From positions 1 to 64,000 of the forward strand of contig JAGOAS010000022.1 in assembly GCA_017983795.1 (NCBI GenBank): DNA of 64,000 nucleotides. The letters are read 5' to 3'. A program made the position numbers and the translations under genes. This document shows positions 11,200-19,981 of the stretch, piece after piece. The stretch comes from Piscinibacter sp. (GTDB lineage Bacteria; Pseudomonadota; Gammaproteobacteria; Burkholderiales; Burkholderiaceae_C). The notes beneath the pieces are model-generated. The model saw nothing but the letters and a program-made list of their open reading frames with translations. It was not told the origin of the DNA and ran no database searches. Within the stretch, counting starts at the first letter, position 1; every line of letters starts with the position of its first letter.

Positions 11200-11676
11200 T
11201 CAGGCATGGCGTCGTGCGTCCAACCAATGATCGAGCGAGAAGGCGCCGGGCCCGCGCGCCATCAGCCACAGCAGCAGCGCCGCCCAGGTGCCGTGCGTCG
11301 GCCAGGCGCCGGGGTAGACGAGCAACTGGATCACCGCCGTCATCGCCAGCAGCCCCGCCGCCGAGAGCCGCGTTGCCAGGCCGACGAGCAGCAGCAGCGG
11401 CAGCACATGCTCGGCCAGCGCCGCCATCGGCGCGGCCCATTCGGGCGGCAGCAGGGGCAGCTTGTATTCCTCGCGGAACAGGGCGATCGCGTTGGGCGAG
11501 AGATGCGGCCAGCCGAACTGGAAGTTCCCTTCGACCAGATCGACCGCGAAGCCCTCGACCTTGGTCTGGCCCGACTTCCAGAACACCGCGGCGATGGCGA
11601 AGCGCGCCAGCAGCGCGATGGCCGATTCGGGGATGGCCGCGAAGGCGCGCAGCAGGCGTTCGACGAGGTGGTTCAT
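11200..11676 (-). CDS. DoxX family membrane protein of the bufferin locus
   Basis: 158 residues, four predicted membrane helices, DoxX family (including the early AVFWKSGQTK motif). DoxX proteins are standard companions of DUF2282/DUF692/DUF2063 genes; their exact role there is not settled, possibly redox or membrane handling of copper. The ATG overlaps the TGA of the DUF2063 gene (ATGA), indicating coupled translation. Confidence 0.85.
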   Translation of the reverse strand: MNHLVERLLRAFAAIPESAIALLARFAIAAVFWKSGQTKVEGFAVDLVEGNFQFGWPHLSPNAIALFREEYKLPLLPPEWAAPMAALAEHVLPLLLLVGLATRLSAAGLLAMTAVIQLLVYPGAWPTHGTWAALLLWLMARGPGAFSLDHWLDARRHA

Positions 11677-12446
11677 GGCTGTCCGGACGTAGATGAAGAC
11701 CAGCCGACGATGGCGCCGTGGCGCAGCAGCAGGGCCAGCGTGGCGGGAAGATCCACGCCGGGCGCGCGTTGCAGCGCTTCGGCAAAGGTGGCGCCCTCGA
11801 GCAGCGCGGCGATGAAGTCGGCCGCTCCGGCAGCCAGGCGGATCACCCACACCTCGTCGGCCGGATCGCGCAGCACGAGCATCTCGCAGGGCTGGTCGAT
11901 GGCCATCGCCGGCCAGTCGCCCTCCTGCTGGTGCGCAACCCACAGCGCATGCACGTCGAAGGGCGAGCGCAGCACGCGGCACGAAGGGTGCAACGTCGGC
12001 CGCGCGCCCGGCAGCGAAGCCGGGTCGGCCAGCCGCGCGGCGATGGCTTCGGCCGCGAGCGGCTGTGCATCGGCGGCGTGACAGGCCGCGATGCGCGCAC
12101 GCTCCAGCCGCGCCATGTCGCTCAGGTAAGGCAAGGCGCGCGCCGGCTCGAAGGCGGCCAGCCAGTCGGGCAAGCCCTCACCGTAGTGCGCCAGCACCGG
12201 CGAAGCGGGCGGATGCGCACGCACGTAGAGGCCGGCCATCGCGTCGAAGAACTCGTCGCCGACCAGTTGGCGCAGCACCGGGAAGCTGTCGGCCAGCGCA
12301 GCCACCAGCGAGACGATCACGTTGTTGCGGTAGACGGCGAAGCGGCGCGCCGGGTCGGAGCCGTTCCAGGCGCACAGGCCGGCGGGCACGGGCCGCTCGG
12401 CATCGAGCAGCGCCGCGGCGAACTCGGCTTGCACGAGCGCGTTCAT
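11673..12446 (-). CDS. bufC1: DUF2063 protein, MNIO partner (BufC type)
   Basis: 257 residues. The N-terminal part (about 1-95) shows the DUF2063 signature: FAAALLD, RFAVYRNNVIVSLVAALADSFPVLRQLVGDEFFDAMA and YVRAHPPASPVL. The family forms the partner or RRE-like protein that delivers the precursor peptide to the DUF692 enzyme. The C-terminal half is less conserved. Its start overlaps the bufB stop by 4 bp (ATGA). Cytoplasmic. Confidence 0.87.
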   Translation of the reverse strand: MNALVQAEFAAALLDAERPVPAGLCAWNGSDPARRFAVYRNNVIVSLVAALADSFPVLRQLVGDEFFDAMAGLYVRAHPPASPVLAHYGEGLPDWLAAFEPARALPYLSDMARLERARIAACHAADAQPLAAEAIAARLADPASLPGARPTLHPSCRVLRSPFDVHALWVAHQQEGDWPAMAIDQPCEMLVLRDPADEVWVIRLAAGAADFIAALLEGATFAEALQRAPGVDLPATLALLLRHGAIVGWSSSTSGQP

Positions 12447-13288
12447 GCGGCCTCCCGCAGCGCTGCGCCCAGCGCACGCATGGCGGCGCGTGCATGCGCT
12501 GCCTCGGCCGCCAGCACCGGCAGCGCCGGCACCTCGTTGTCGCGCTCGATCAGCGTCGGCCGCGGGCCCAGCCGTTCGAGTGTGCGCTGGTAGAGCGCCC
12601 ACACGGCCGCATCGACGGGCGCGCCATGGTGGTCGATCAGCAAGCGATCGCCGGCGGCATCACGATCCTCGGCGAAGCCGGCGAGGTGGATCTCGCCGAT
12701 CGCGCCGGCGGGCAGCGCCTCGATCAGCGCCCAGGGGTCGCGGCCGTGGTTCACGCCGCTCACGTAGGCGTTGTTGACGTCGAGCAGCGCTCCGCAGCCG
12801 GTGCGGCGCACCACTTCGGCGATGAACGCACCTTCGTCCCAGGTCGAGGATTCGAAGGCCACGTAGCTGCTCGGGTTCTCCAGCAGCATGGGCCGGCGCA
12901 GCCGCGTCTGCACGCGGTCGATGTGCTCGCACACGCGCGCCAGTGTGGTGTCGTCATAGGGCAGCGGCAGCAGGTCGTTGAGCCAGGTGCCGCCATGGCT
13001 GGACCAGGCGAGGTGCTCCGAGAACCAGCGCGGCTCGAAGCGCTGCAGCAGCGCGGCCAGCGCATCGAGATGCGCCTCGTCCAGCGGCGCCTCGCCGCCG
13101 ATCGACAGCCCGACGCCGTGGAGCGACAGCGGCAGCCGCTCGCGCAGGCGTTCGAGCCGGCGCAGCCGCGGCCCGCCGGCCACGAAGTAGTTCTCGGCGT
13201 GGATCTCGAGAAAGTCCACGGCCGCCGCGCCTTCCAGCAGCGGCAGCGCGTGCTCGTCCTTGAGGCCGATGCCGGCCAGCGCGTCCAT
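12443..13288 (-). CDS. bufB1: DUF692 / MNIO multinuclear iron oxidative enzyme (BufB type)
   Basis: 281 residues, complete TIM-barrel MNIO family protein. Candidate metal ligands lie in the expected motifs: EIHAENY (His30, Glu32), SLHGVG (His57), SEHLAW (His92), LLENPSS (Glu137), LLDVNNAYV (Asp170, Asn172), EIHLAGF (His201), IDHHGAPV (Asp219, His220/221), LIERD (Glu248). By family knowledge it uses an Fe(II)/Fe(III) cluster to oxidise cysteines in the BufA precursor, in bufferins to thiooxazoles. It lies 18 bases downstream of the precursor gene and is coupled to bufC1 by ATGA overlap. Confidence 0.92.
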   Translation of the reverse strand: MDALAGIGLKDEHALPLLEGAAAVDFLEIHAENYFVAGGPRLRRLERLRERLPLSLHGVGLSIGGEAPLDEAHLDALAALLQRFEPRWFSEHLAWSSHGGTWLNDLLPLPYDDTTLARVCEHIDRVQTRLRRPMLLENPSSYVAFESSTWDEGAFIAEVVRRTGCGALLDVNNAYVSGVNHGRDPWALIEALPAGAIGEIHLAGFAEDRDAAGDRLLIDHHGAPVDAAVWALYQRTLERLGPRPTLIERDNEVPALPVLAAEAAHARAAMRALGAALREAA

Positions 13289-13306
13289 CGCGGCAGGCCC
13301 TCGTCT

Positions 13307-13624
13307 TCAGGCCTTCTTTTCCTTGAAGGCGGCAAGCTGGCCGTAGCCGGTCGGCGAGGTCTTGGATAGGGTCTTCTCGCAGCTGCCCTTGGGCACGAAG
13401 CTCCAGGAGTTGCCCTGGTGATCCATCTTGGAGGTGCCCGCGCAGGTGGTGCCGGCGCCGGCGGCGCAGTCGTTCTTGCCCTTCATCGCCACGCCGAAGC
13501 ACTTCTCCTTGTCCATATTCTGGTCGGCGTTCTGGGCCTGCGCCGGCGCGGCGGCCAGCGTGAGGGCGGCGCCCAGCGCGAGGGCGAGCGTGGCGGCGGT
13601 CGAGGTGGTCAGCGTCTGGGACAT
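13307..13624 (-). CDS. bufA1: Bufferin-1 precursor (DUF2282)
   Basis: 105 residues. A Sec signal peptide (about 1-30, cleavage APAQA/QNAD) precedes a hydrophilic mature region with exactly four cysteines: Cys42 (KEKCFG), Cys53 (KNDCAA), Cys61 (TTCAGTS) and Cys82 (KGSCEK). This is the DUF2282/BufA1 pattern. Known family members are ribosomal peptides modified on cysteines by the DUF692 enzyme before export and then bind copper in the periplasm. An AAGGAG site (complement of 13631-13636) lies 6 bases before the ATG. First gene of the six-gene operon. Confidence 0.9.
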   Translation of the reverse strand: MSQTLTTSTAATLALALGAALTLAAAPAQAQNADQNMDKEKCFGVAMKGKNDCAAGAGTTCAGTSKMDHQGNSWSFVPKGSCEKTLSKTSPTGYGQLAAFKEKKA

Positions 13625-13684
13625 TCGAATCTCCTTGAGTGGTGGGGGCGAGGGCCGCGTGCCGCGGCAGGCCTCCCCGCTCTA

Positions 13685-13710
13685 TTCGTCCCGGACGCGA
13701 TGAAGGTTAC
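13685..13710 (-). promoter_or_regulatory. Predicted SigF promoter of the bufferin operon
   Basis: On the minus strand the sequence reads GTAACC (13710-13705), a 16-base spacer, then CGAA (13688-13685). This equals the GTAACC-N16-CGAA motif reported for Caulobacter SigF. The -10 element lies about 60 bases upstream of the bufA1 start, and the -35 element overlaps the TAA stop of malQ (13707-13709). No other copy was noticed by eye in the window. Confidence 0.8.
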
Positions 13711-15218
13711 AGCGCGGGTTTCGGCAGACGTTCGTACAGCGCGCCCATGCGCCGCAGCCGCGCGGCGGCATCGGCCGGCAACTGCTCCCGGCGGAAGCGC
13801 CAGGCCCACCAGCCTTCGCCCTGGCCGGGGAAGTTCATGCGGCCGCTGCTGTCCAGGCCCATCACGTCCTGCAGCGGATGGATGGCGGTGTCGGCCACGC
13901 TGGCGCTGGCGGCGCGGATCATGTCCCAGTGGATGGCGCGGCCGTCGGTGGCGAGGTACTCGCGCAGGTGGTGGCGCGTGGCCTCGTCCGCCGCCTGCCA
14001 CCAGCCGAGCGTGGTGTCGTTGTCGTGCGTGCCGGTGTAGACCACGCTGTCGCTCGCGTGGCGGTGCGGCAGGAAACGCGGCTCGGCGGCCTCGCCCTCC
14101 CCCCAGGCGAATTGCAGGATGCGCATGCCGGGGAAGGCGAAGGCCAGGCGCATGGCCTCGACGTCGGGCGTGATCACGCCCAGATCCTCGGCGATGATGG
14201 GCAGCGGGCCCAGCGCATCGGCAATCGCGCGGAACAGAGCCTCGCCTGGGCCCTTCACCCACGCGCCCTTGCGCGCAGTGGGCTCGCTGGCGGGAATCTC
14301 CCAATGCGCCGCGAAGCCGCGGAAGTGGTCGATGCGCACGATGTCCACCAGCTCGAAGCTGCGCCGCACGCGCTCCACCCACCATGCATAGCCGCCCTTC
14401 GCGTGCTCGCTCCAGCGGTACAGCGGGTTGCCCCAGCGCTGGCCGGTGGCGCTGAAGGCATCGGGCGGCACGCCGGCCACCACCGTCGGCCGGCCGCTCG
14501 CATCGAGCTCGAAGAGCCGAGGCCGCGCCCACACGTCGGCGCTTTGGTAGGCGACGAAGATCGGCATGTCGCCGACGATCTGCACGCCGCGCGAGTGCGC
14601 GTGTGCGCGCAAGGCCGCCCACTGGCGGAAGAAGCACCATTGGCAGAACACCCAGAAGGCGATGCGCTCGCGATGCGTTTCGCGCGCGCGCTGCAGCGCG
14701 GCCGGCTCGCGCGCGGCCAGGCCGTCGGGCCACTCGCACCAGTCGCGCCAGCCGTGGTGCTCGGCCAGCGCCATGAAGAGCGCGTAGTCGCCCAGCCAGT
14801 CGGCATGCTGCTGCTCGAAGGCCGCCAGCGCGGCGCGTTCGGCCGCGCTCGAGCGCGGCGCGAAACGCGTGGCGGCGAGCGCCAGGCGCTGCATGCGGTA
14901 CGGCACCATCGCCGCGAAATCGATGCGCGCGTCGTCCCGGCCCGGCGGCGGCGCGATCTCCTCGGTGCTGAGCCAGCCGCGCTGCTGCAGCTCGCGCAGG
15001 TCGATCAGCAGCACGTTGCCGGCGAAGGCCGAACTGCTCATGTAAGGCGAGTTGCCGGGCCCCAGGCCGCCCAGCGGCAGCACCTGCCAGAGCGACTGGC
15101 CGGCCTCGGCCAGCCAGTCGACGAAGGCATGCGCCTCGCTGCCGAGATCGCCGCTGCCATGCGGGCCGGGCAGCGAGGTGGGGTGCAGCAGGATGCCGCT
15201 GCGGCGCGGGAAGTGCAT
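13707..15218 (-). CDS. malQ: 4-alpha-glucanotransferase (GH77 amylomaltase)
   Basis: 503 residues, full length for MalQ. Start motif RRSGILLHPTSLPG, sugar-site GNSPYMSSSAFAGN, catalytic region VRIDHFRGF (nucleophile Asp), IIAEDLG (acid/base Glu) and YTGTHDNDT (transition-state Asp). It transfers alpha-1,4-glucan segments in maltodextrin or glycogen metabolism in the cytoplasm. No other glycogen genes are nearby. It begins 6 bases after the stop of the upstream BtuF-like gene, suggesting co-transcription, and its stop codon is used as part of the predicted bufferin promoter. Confidence 0.94.
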   Translation of the reverse strand: MHFPRRSGILLHPTSLPGPHGSGDLGSEAHAFVDWLAEAGQSLWQVLPLGGLGPGNSPYMSSSAFAGNVLLIDLRELQQRGWLSTEEIAPPPGRDDARIDFAAMVPYRMQRLALAATRFAPRSSAAERAALAAFEQQHADWLGDYALFMALAEHHGWRDWCEWPDGLAAREPAALQRARETHRERIAFWVFCQWCFFRQWAALRAHAHSRGVQIVGDMPIFVAYQSADVWARPRLFELDASGRPTVVAGVPPDAFSATGQRWGNPLYRWSEHAKGGYAWWVERVRRSFELVDIVRIDHFRGFAAHWEIPASEPTARKGAWVKGPGEALFRAIADALGPLPIIAEDLGVITPDVEAMRLAFAFPGMRILQFAWGEGEAAEPRFLPHRHASDSVVYTGTHDNDTTLGWWQAADEATRHHLREYLATDGRAIHWDMIRAASASVADTAIHPLQDVMGLDSSGRMNFPGQGEGWWAWRFRREQLPADAAARLRRMGALYERLPKPAL

Positions 15219-15224
15219 GGTGGT

Positions 15225-16022
15225 TCAGTCCTCTGCGAGCGCCACGCGCCCGATCAAACGATGCAGTTGTTCGAGCCCGTCGGTCAGCGCCGCCGGGCCG
15301 GGCTGCAGGATGTCGCAGCTCTTGATCTCGTGCAGCTCGCCGCGGCGCACTGCCGGCACCTCGGCCCAGCCGGGCCGCGCGCTGACGTGCTCGGCGCGGA
15401 ACTTCTTGCCGCACCAGCTGCCGACGATCAGCTCGGGCGCACGCCGCGCCGGTTCGAGCGCATCCGCGATCACACGATCGCGGCCCATGCGCTGCACGGC
15501 GAGCTCGGGAAAGACGTCGTCGCCGCCGGCGATGCCGATCAGCTCGCTGACCCACTGGATCGCGCTGATCATGGGCTCGTCCCACTCCTCGAAGTAGACG
15601 CGCGGGCGGCGCGGCCAGCGCGCGGCGGCAGCGCGCATCTCGGCGTGGCGGCGCTCGCAGGCCGCGATCCAGGCCTCGGCCTCGGCGCTGCGGCCGACGA
15701 GATTGGCCACCAGGCGCAGCGTGGCGAAGATCTCGGCCACGCTGCGCTGGTTGGTGATCAGCACGTTCAGGCCGGCACGGATCAGCTTGTCGGCGAGCGC
15801 CGCCTGCATGTCGGAGAAGCCGATCACCAGATCGGGCCGCAGCTCGACGATGCGATCGATCCTGCCGTCGAGAAAGGCCGAGACGCGCGGCTTCTCCTGG
15901 CGCGCGCGCCTGGGGCGCACGGTGTAGCCGGAGATGCCGACGATGCGCGCCTCTTCGCCGAGCAGGTAGAGCCACTCGGTGGTTTCTTCGGTGAGGCAGA
16001 CGATGCGTTGCGGGCCATGCAT
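15225..16022 (-). CDS. BtuF-like cobalamin-binding protein without signal peptide
   Basis: 265 residues of the class III periplasmic-binding fold: RIVCLTEETTEWLYLLG start, ELRPDLVIGFSDMQ, and RVYFEEWDEPM in the middle. It matches the group usually named cobalamin-binding protein / ABC transporter substrate-binding protein. No signal peptide or lipobox is present in this reading, and no in-frame extension providing one is evident, so the protein appears cytoplasmic. No BtuC/BtuD genes lie nearby. Its role in vitamin B12 use is inferred only from family resemblance. Confidence 0.72.
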   Translation of the reverse strand: MHGPQRIVCLTEETTEWLYLLGEEARIVGISGYTVRPRRARQEKPRVSAFLDGRIDRIVELRPDLVIGFSDMQAALADKLIRAGLNVLITNQRSVAEIFATLRLVANLVGRSAEAEAWIAACERRHAEMRAAAARWPRRPRVYFEEWDEPMISAIQWVSELIGIAGGDDVFPELAVQRMGRDRVIADALEPARRAPELIVGSWCGKKFRAEHVSARPGWAEVPAVRRGELHEIKSCDILQPGPAALTDGLEQLHRLIGRVALAED

Positions 16023-16060
16023 GGGGCGCGAGCATACGGCGCGCCCTTATGCTCGCGCCG

Positions 16061-18118
16061 ATGAAAGCACCGATTCCCGCGCGCCGGCCGAAAGACGTGT
16101 CCATCCACGGCGAGACGCGCATCGACGACTGGCACTGGCTGCGCGATCGCGACGATCCCGAGGTCATCGCCCACCTGCATGCCGAGAACGCCCACACCGA
16201 GGCCTGGTTCGCGCCGCTCGCGGCCCTGAAGCAGCAGCTCTACGACGAGATGCTGGCGCGCATCCAGGAAGACGACGACGAGGTGCCCTGGCGCTGGCAC
16301 GGCTGGTGGCACTGGAGCCGCACCGCCAAGGGCCGCCAGTACGAGACCTGGCTGCGCCGGCGCGACCAACCCGGCGCGCCCGAGGAGGTGATGCTCGATC
16401 TCAACGCGCTCGCCGAAGGCAAGCCCTTCCTGCAGCTCGGCGCGCTCGAAGTCAGCCCCGATACGAAGCTGCTCGCCTACTCGCTGGACGAGACCGGCGC
16501 GCTCGACTACACGCTGCGCGTGCGCGATCTGGCCAGCGGCGCGGACCTGCCCGTCGCCATCGAGAAGACCGAAGACGCCGCCTGGGGCAACGACAGCCGC
16601 ACGCTCTACTACCTGAGCAAGGACGAAGCCAAGCGCACCCACCGCGTCTGGCGCCATCGCCTCGGCGCGGGCGTGCCGGACGAGCTGGTGTTCGAGGAAG
16701 CCGACGAACTCTTCTGGGTCGGCCTCGGCAAGACGCGCGACGAGCGCTACCTCGTGATCGCCTCGGCGAGCAAGGACACCACCGAGCTGCACGTGCTCGA
16801 TGCCGACGATGCGCAGGCGCGGCCGCGCGTGGTGCTGCCGCGCCGGCGCGGCATCGAGATGTCGCTCGACCATCGCCACGGCCGCTTCTACCTGCTGATC
16901 AACGACACGGCGCGCAACTTCCGCCTCGTCGAGACCGATGCCGCCGCGCCCTCGCTGGCAACGGCAACCGAGCTGATCGCGCAGCGCGACGACGTGATGC
17001 TGGAAGACGTCGACCTGTTCGAGCGCTGGATGGTGGTGCAGGAGCGCGACCGCGGCACGCTCAAGCTGCGCGTGTTCGATCTGGCGCATGGTCGAGGGGG
17101 GCGCGACTGGCACATCCCCTTCGACGAGACGGTCTACAGCGCCGGCGGCGACGTCAACGAGGAGTTCGCGAGCGACGTCTACCGCGTTGCCTACACCTCG
17201 ATGGTGACGCCGCATTCGGTCTACGACGTCGACTTGACGACCGGCGAGCGCGTGCTGAAGAAGCGCCAGCCGGTGCTGGGCGGCTACGACCCGGCCTTGT
17301 ATGACAGCACGCAGATCCTGGCACGCGCCGCCGATGGCACCGCGGTGCCGGTGTCGCTGGTGTGGAAGCGCGCGCTGCGCCGCGATGGCGAGCCGCAGCC
17401 GCTGCTGATGTACGGCTACGGCGCCTACGGCATCCCGGTCGACCCGTACTTCTCGTCATCGCGGCTCTCGCTGCTGGATCGCGGCGTGGTGTTCGCCATC
17501 GCGCATGTGCGCGGCGGCGGCGATCTCGGCCGGCGCTGGTACGACGAGGGCAAGCTGGCGGCCAAGCCGAACAGCTTCGCCGACCTGGTGGCCTGCGCCG
17601 AGGCGCTGATCGCCCAGGGCTGGACGACGCCGCAGCAACTGATCATCGAAGGCGGCAGCGCCGGCGGGCTGCTGGTGGCGGCGGCGGCCAACCTGCGGCC
17701 GGATCTGTTCCGCGCGGTGGTGGCCGAGGTGCCCTTCGTCGACGTGATCAACACCATGCTCGACGAGACGCTGCCGCTGACCGTCGGCGAATTCCTCGAG
17801 TGGGGCAACCCGAAGACGCCGGCCGACTATGCGGTGATGCGCGGCTACTCGCCCTACGACAACCTGCGCGCCGCCGCCTATCCGGCCATGTACCTGCGCG
17901 CCGGGTTGAACGACAGCCAGGTGCCCTACTGGGAAGCGGCCAAGTTCGCGGCGCGGCTGCGCACGCTGAAGACCGACGCCGAACCGGTGCTGGTGTCCAT
18001 CAACATGGACGCCGGCCACGGCGGCGCCTCGGGGCGCTACGACGCGCTCGCCGAACGCGCCGAGGTGCTGGCCTTCATGCTGGCGGTCTGGGGGCTCACT
18101 GCAGCCGCAGCGCCTTGA
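16061..18118 (+). CDS. ptrB: Oligopeptidase B / prolyl oligopeptidase family (S9A)
   Basis: 685 residues. An N-terminal beta-propeller (about 70-400) and a C-terminal alpha/beta hydrolase domain. The catalytic triad is visible: Ser in EGGSAGG, Asp in LNDSQVPYWE, His in DAGHGGASG. Family members cleave short peptides after Arg/Lys. No signal peptide, so cytoplasmic. A Met at 16049 adds four residues; neither start has a convincing ribosome site, and 16061 was preferred because it begins the usual sequence. The 3' end overlaps the convergent lipoprotein gene by 23 bp. Confidence 0.9.
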   Translation: MKAPIPARRPKDVSIHGETRIDDWHWLRDRDDPEVIAHLHAENAHTEAWFAPLAALKQQLYDEMLARIQEDDDEVPWRWHGWWHWSRTAKGRQYETWLRRRDQPGAPEEVMLDLNALAEGKPFLQLGALEVSPDTKLLAYSLDETGALDYTLRVRDLASGADLPVAIEKTEDAAWGNDSRTLYYLSKDEAKRTHRVWRHRLGAGVPDELVFEEADELFWVGLGKTRDERYLVIASASKDTTELHVLDADDAQARPRVVLPRRRGIEMSLDHRHGRFYLLINDTARNFRLVETDAAAPSLATATELIAQRDDVMLEDVDLFERWMVVQERDRGTLKLRVFDLAHGRGGRDWHIPFDETVYSAGGDVNEEFASDVYRVAYTSMVTPHSVYDVDLTTGERVLKKRQPVLGGYDPALYDSTQILARAADGTAVPVSLVWKRALRRDGEPQPLLMYGYGAYGIPVDPYFSSSRLSLLDRGVVFAIAHVRGGGDLGRRWYDEGKLAAKPNSFADLVACAEALIAQGWTTPQQLIIEGGSAGGLLVAAAANLRPDLFRAVVAEVPFVDVINTMLDETLPLTVGEFLEWGNPKTPADYAVMRGYSPYDNLRAAAYPAMYLRAGLNDSQVPYWEAAKFAARLRTLKTDAEPVLVSINMDAGHGGASGRYDALAERAEVLAFMLAVWGLTAAAAP

Positions 18119-19259
18119 GCCGCTCCAGCTTGCCGGCGTAGAGCTGGCGCTCGGCATCGCGCGTGCTGGCCTTCATCGCCAGGCCGAGCTGGCGTTGCGC
18201 TTCCCTCACGTCGCCCAGGCCGTAGTTGGCCAGCGCGAGGCCGAAGTGGAACTCGTGGTGGTAGGCGGCGCGGTCTATCTCCTTCTCGAACATCGCCTTG
18301 GCCTGCGCATAGTCGCGCCGCTGCATGGCCTCGAGGCCGAGCTGGAAGTAGTGGTAGGGCGGCACCGGCTCGATGCGCGCGAGGCGCTGCTGCACGGCCG
18401 CGGCTTCGGCCGTGCGGCCCTGCTTGCCGTACAGCAGCACCAGGTTGGCGAGCGCCGCCGTGTTGGCCGGTTCGGCGGCCAGCAGCTGCTGCAGCACGCG
18501 CTCGGCGCGCTGCAGCTGGCCATGGCGCAGGTAGACCACCGCCAGCGTGTTGTGGGCGGCCAGGAAGGTCGGCTCGGTCGTGATCGCGGCGCGCGCGAAC
18601 CAGTAGGCCTCGTCGACCTCGCCGGCGGCCAGCGATTCGGCGGCGCGGTTGTTCATGTACATCGCCAGCACGGTGGATTCCGGGATGCTGCGCGAATACT
18701 GCTTCTGGCCCGGCTGCGGCGGATCGAAGTCGATCAGCATCGCCTCGACCACGTCGAAGCGCGTGCGCGCATCGGCGCTCGGATGGCGCAGCGTCAGGTT
18801 GACGTGGCCGTTGGCCACCAGCAGGTCGCCGCTGCGGCCCCAGCCGGCGTCGCTGTAGACGCTGTGGAACTGCACCGGCAGGCCGAGCTGGCGCGCCAGC
18901 GCGGCGCTCATGATCACCAGCGACAGGCAGTTGCCGCTGCGCGCCTCGAAGGCTTCGGCGGCGTTGCGGGTGCGCTGCGCGTCGTACTCCAGGCGCAGGC
19001 GGCCGGGGGCGTAGAGCGCGTCGACCAGCGCCGCGCGCGGGCCCTTGCGGCGCACGTCGCGCGCGAGCTCCTGCTCGAGGTAGCGCTGCATGGGCTCGGA
19101 GAGCGCGAACACCTCGCCCGCATCGACCGGCCGTGCCGGCGCGGCGAAGGCCGCATCGTCGAACAGCCCTTCGGTGGGCGGCGCCGGCGGCGCGGCGCAG
19201 GCCGCCAGCCACAGCAGCGACAGGATCAGAACCGGGCGAAGACGGCGGATCATCGGCAT
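18096..19259 (-). CDS. Lipoprotein with transglutaminase-like domain and TPR repeats
   Basis: 387 residues. A lipoprotein signal with lipobox LAAC (Cys21) predicts membrane anchoring. Residues about 90-200 resemble a transglutaminase-like fold with candidate triad GNCLSL (Cys), NGHVNL (His) and LIDFDP (Asp). Residues about 215-385 are tetratricopeptide repeats (AHNTLAVVYLRHGQLQRAERVLQ, ANLVLLYGKQGRTAEA and so on). The partner or substrate is unknown. The start could be the third codon (MIRR). Convergent with ptrB. Confidence 0.8.
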   Translation of the reverse strand: MPMIRRLRPVLILSLLWLAACAAPPAPPTEGLFDDAAFAAPARPVDAGEVFALSEPMQRYLEQELARDVRRKGPRAALVDALYAPGRLRLEYDAQRTRNAAEAFEARSGNCLSLVIMSAALARQLGLPVQFHSVYSDAGWGRSGDLLVANGHVNLTLRHPSADARTRFDVVEAMLIDFDPPQPGQKQYSRSIPESTVLAMYMNNRAAESLAAGEVDEAYWFARAAITTEPTFLAAHNTLAVVYLRHGQLQRAERVLQQLLAAEPANTAALANLVLLYGKQGRTAEAAAVQQRLARIEPVPPYHYFQLGLEAMQRRDYAQAKAMFEKEIDRAAYHHEFHFGLALANYGLGDVREAQRQLGLAMKASTRDAERQLYAGKLERLKALRLQ

Positions 19260-19308
19260 CTCCCGCGCGCGAGCACGCGCCGGGGGCCTACCTTACTCCG
19301 TCGGGACG

Positions 19309-19878
19309 CTAACCGCGCGCCGGGGAATTGGCGGCTTCGAGCGGCACCTGCCCGGTCCAGCTCTTCTCCATCTCGTCGAACAGCGAGTGCGAGGCTTCCA
19401 TCACCTCCAGGCTGCCGGGGCGGGTTTCGGTGTCCTCGTCGATCTCGAGGGCGCGGCCGCGCACCTCGATGGCCTCGACCATGCGCGCGCGCAGATAGGC
19501 CAGGCCTTCGCTCGGCGCGCCCTGCACGAGCAGGTCGAACTGCTCGAGCGCCTTGCGCAGCACCGGCACCGGGATCTCGCGCTTGAGCGCACGCGAGCCG
19601 AAACGGCCGATCTCGCTCTCGACGAAGGCGAGGTGGCGCATCAGGTGGCGCGTCTCGGCGTGGCGGCGCAGCAGGCCGTGCAGATCATGGTGGCCGCGGC
19701 GCAGCGCCTCGCCGGCCGAGGTGCCGGTGGAGGCCGCCGCCTGCTGCTCCGCCTTCTCGCCCAGCACCACGTGCAGCTGCGCGCCGCGCAGTTCCAGCTT
19801 GAGCGGGCGTTGCAGCAGTTCGCGCACCCAGGTGACGGGCCGCGACAGGGCAGAAGGGTCGGACTTGCGGGAGGCCAT
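19309..19878 (-). CDS. Conserved hypothetical protein
   Basis: 189 residues, soluble, no signal peptide or membrane segment. It begins MASRKSDPSALSRPVTWVRELLQRPLKLELRG-like and carries charged helical stretches with several arginine/histidine-rich segments (LLRRHAETRHLMRHLAFVESEIGRF). I do not recognise a characterised family. The Met at 19878 is chosen because residues upstream are low-complexity and resemble non-coding shadow. Confidence 0.6.
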   Translation of the reverse strand: MASRKSDPSALSRPVTWVRELLQRPLKLELRGAQLHVVLGEKAEQQAAASTGTSAGEALRRGHHDLHGLLRRHAETRHLMRHLAFVESEIGRFGSRALKREIPVPVLRKALEQFDLLVQGAPSEGLAYLRARMVEAIEVRGRALEIDEDTETRPGSLEVMEASHSLFDEMEKSWTGQVPLEAANSPARG

Positions 19879-19981
19879 GGACGGGAGGACGATTCGACGC
19901 TGCAAGCGTGCCACGGATCGGCCCGGCGCTGCCGACGACGACGGCCACTTCCACGAAATACTCCCGATTGCGAGGACTGAC

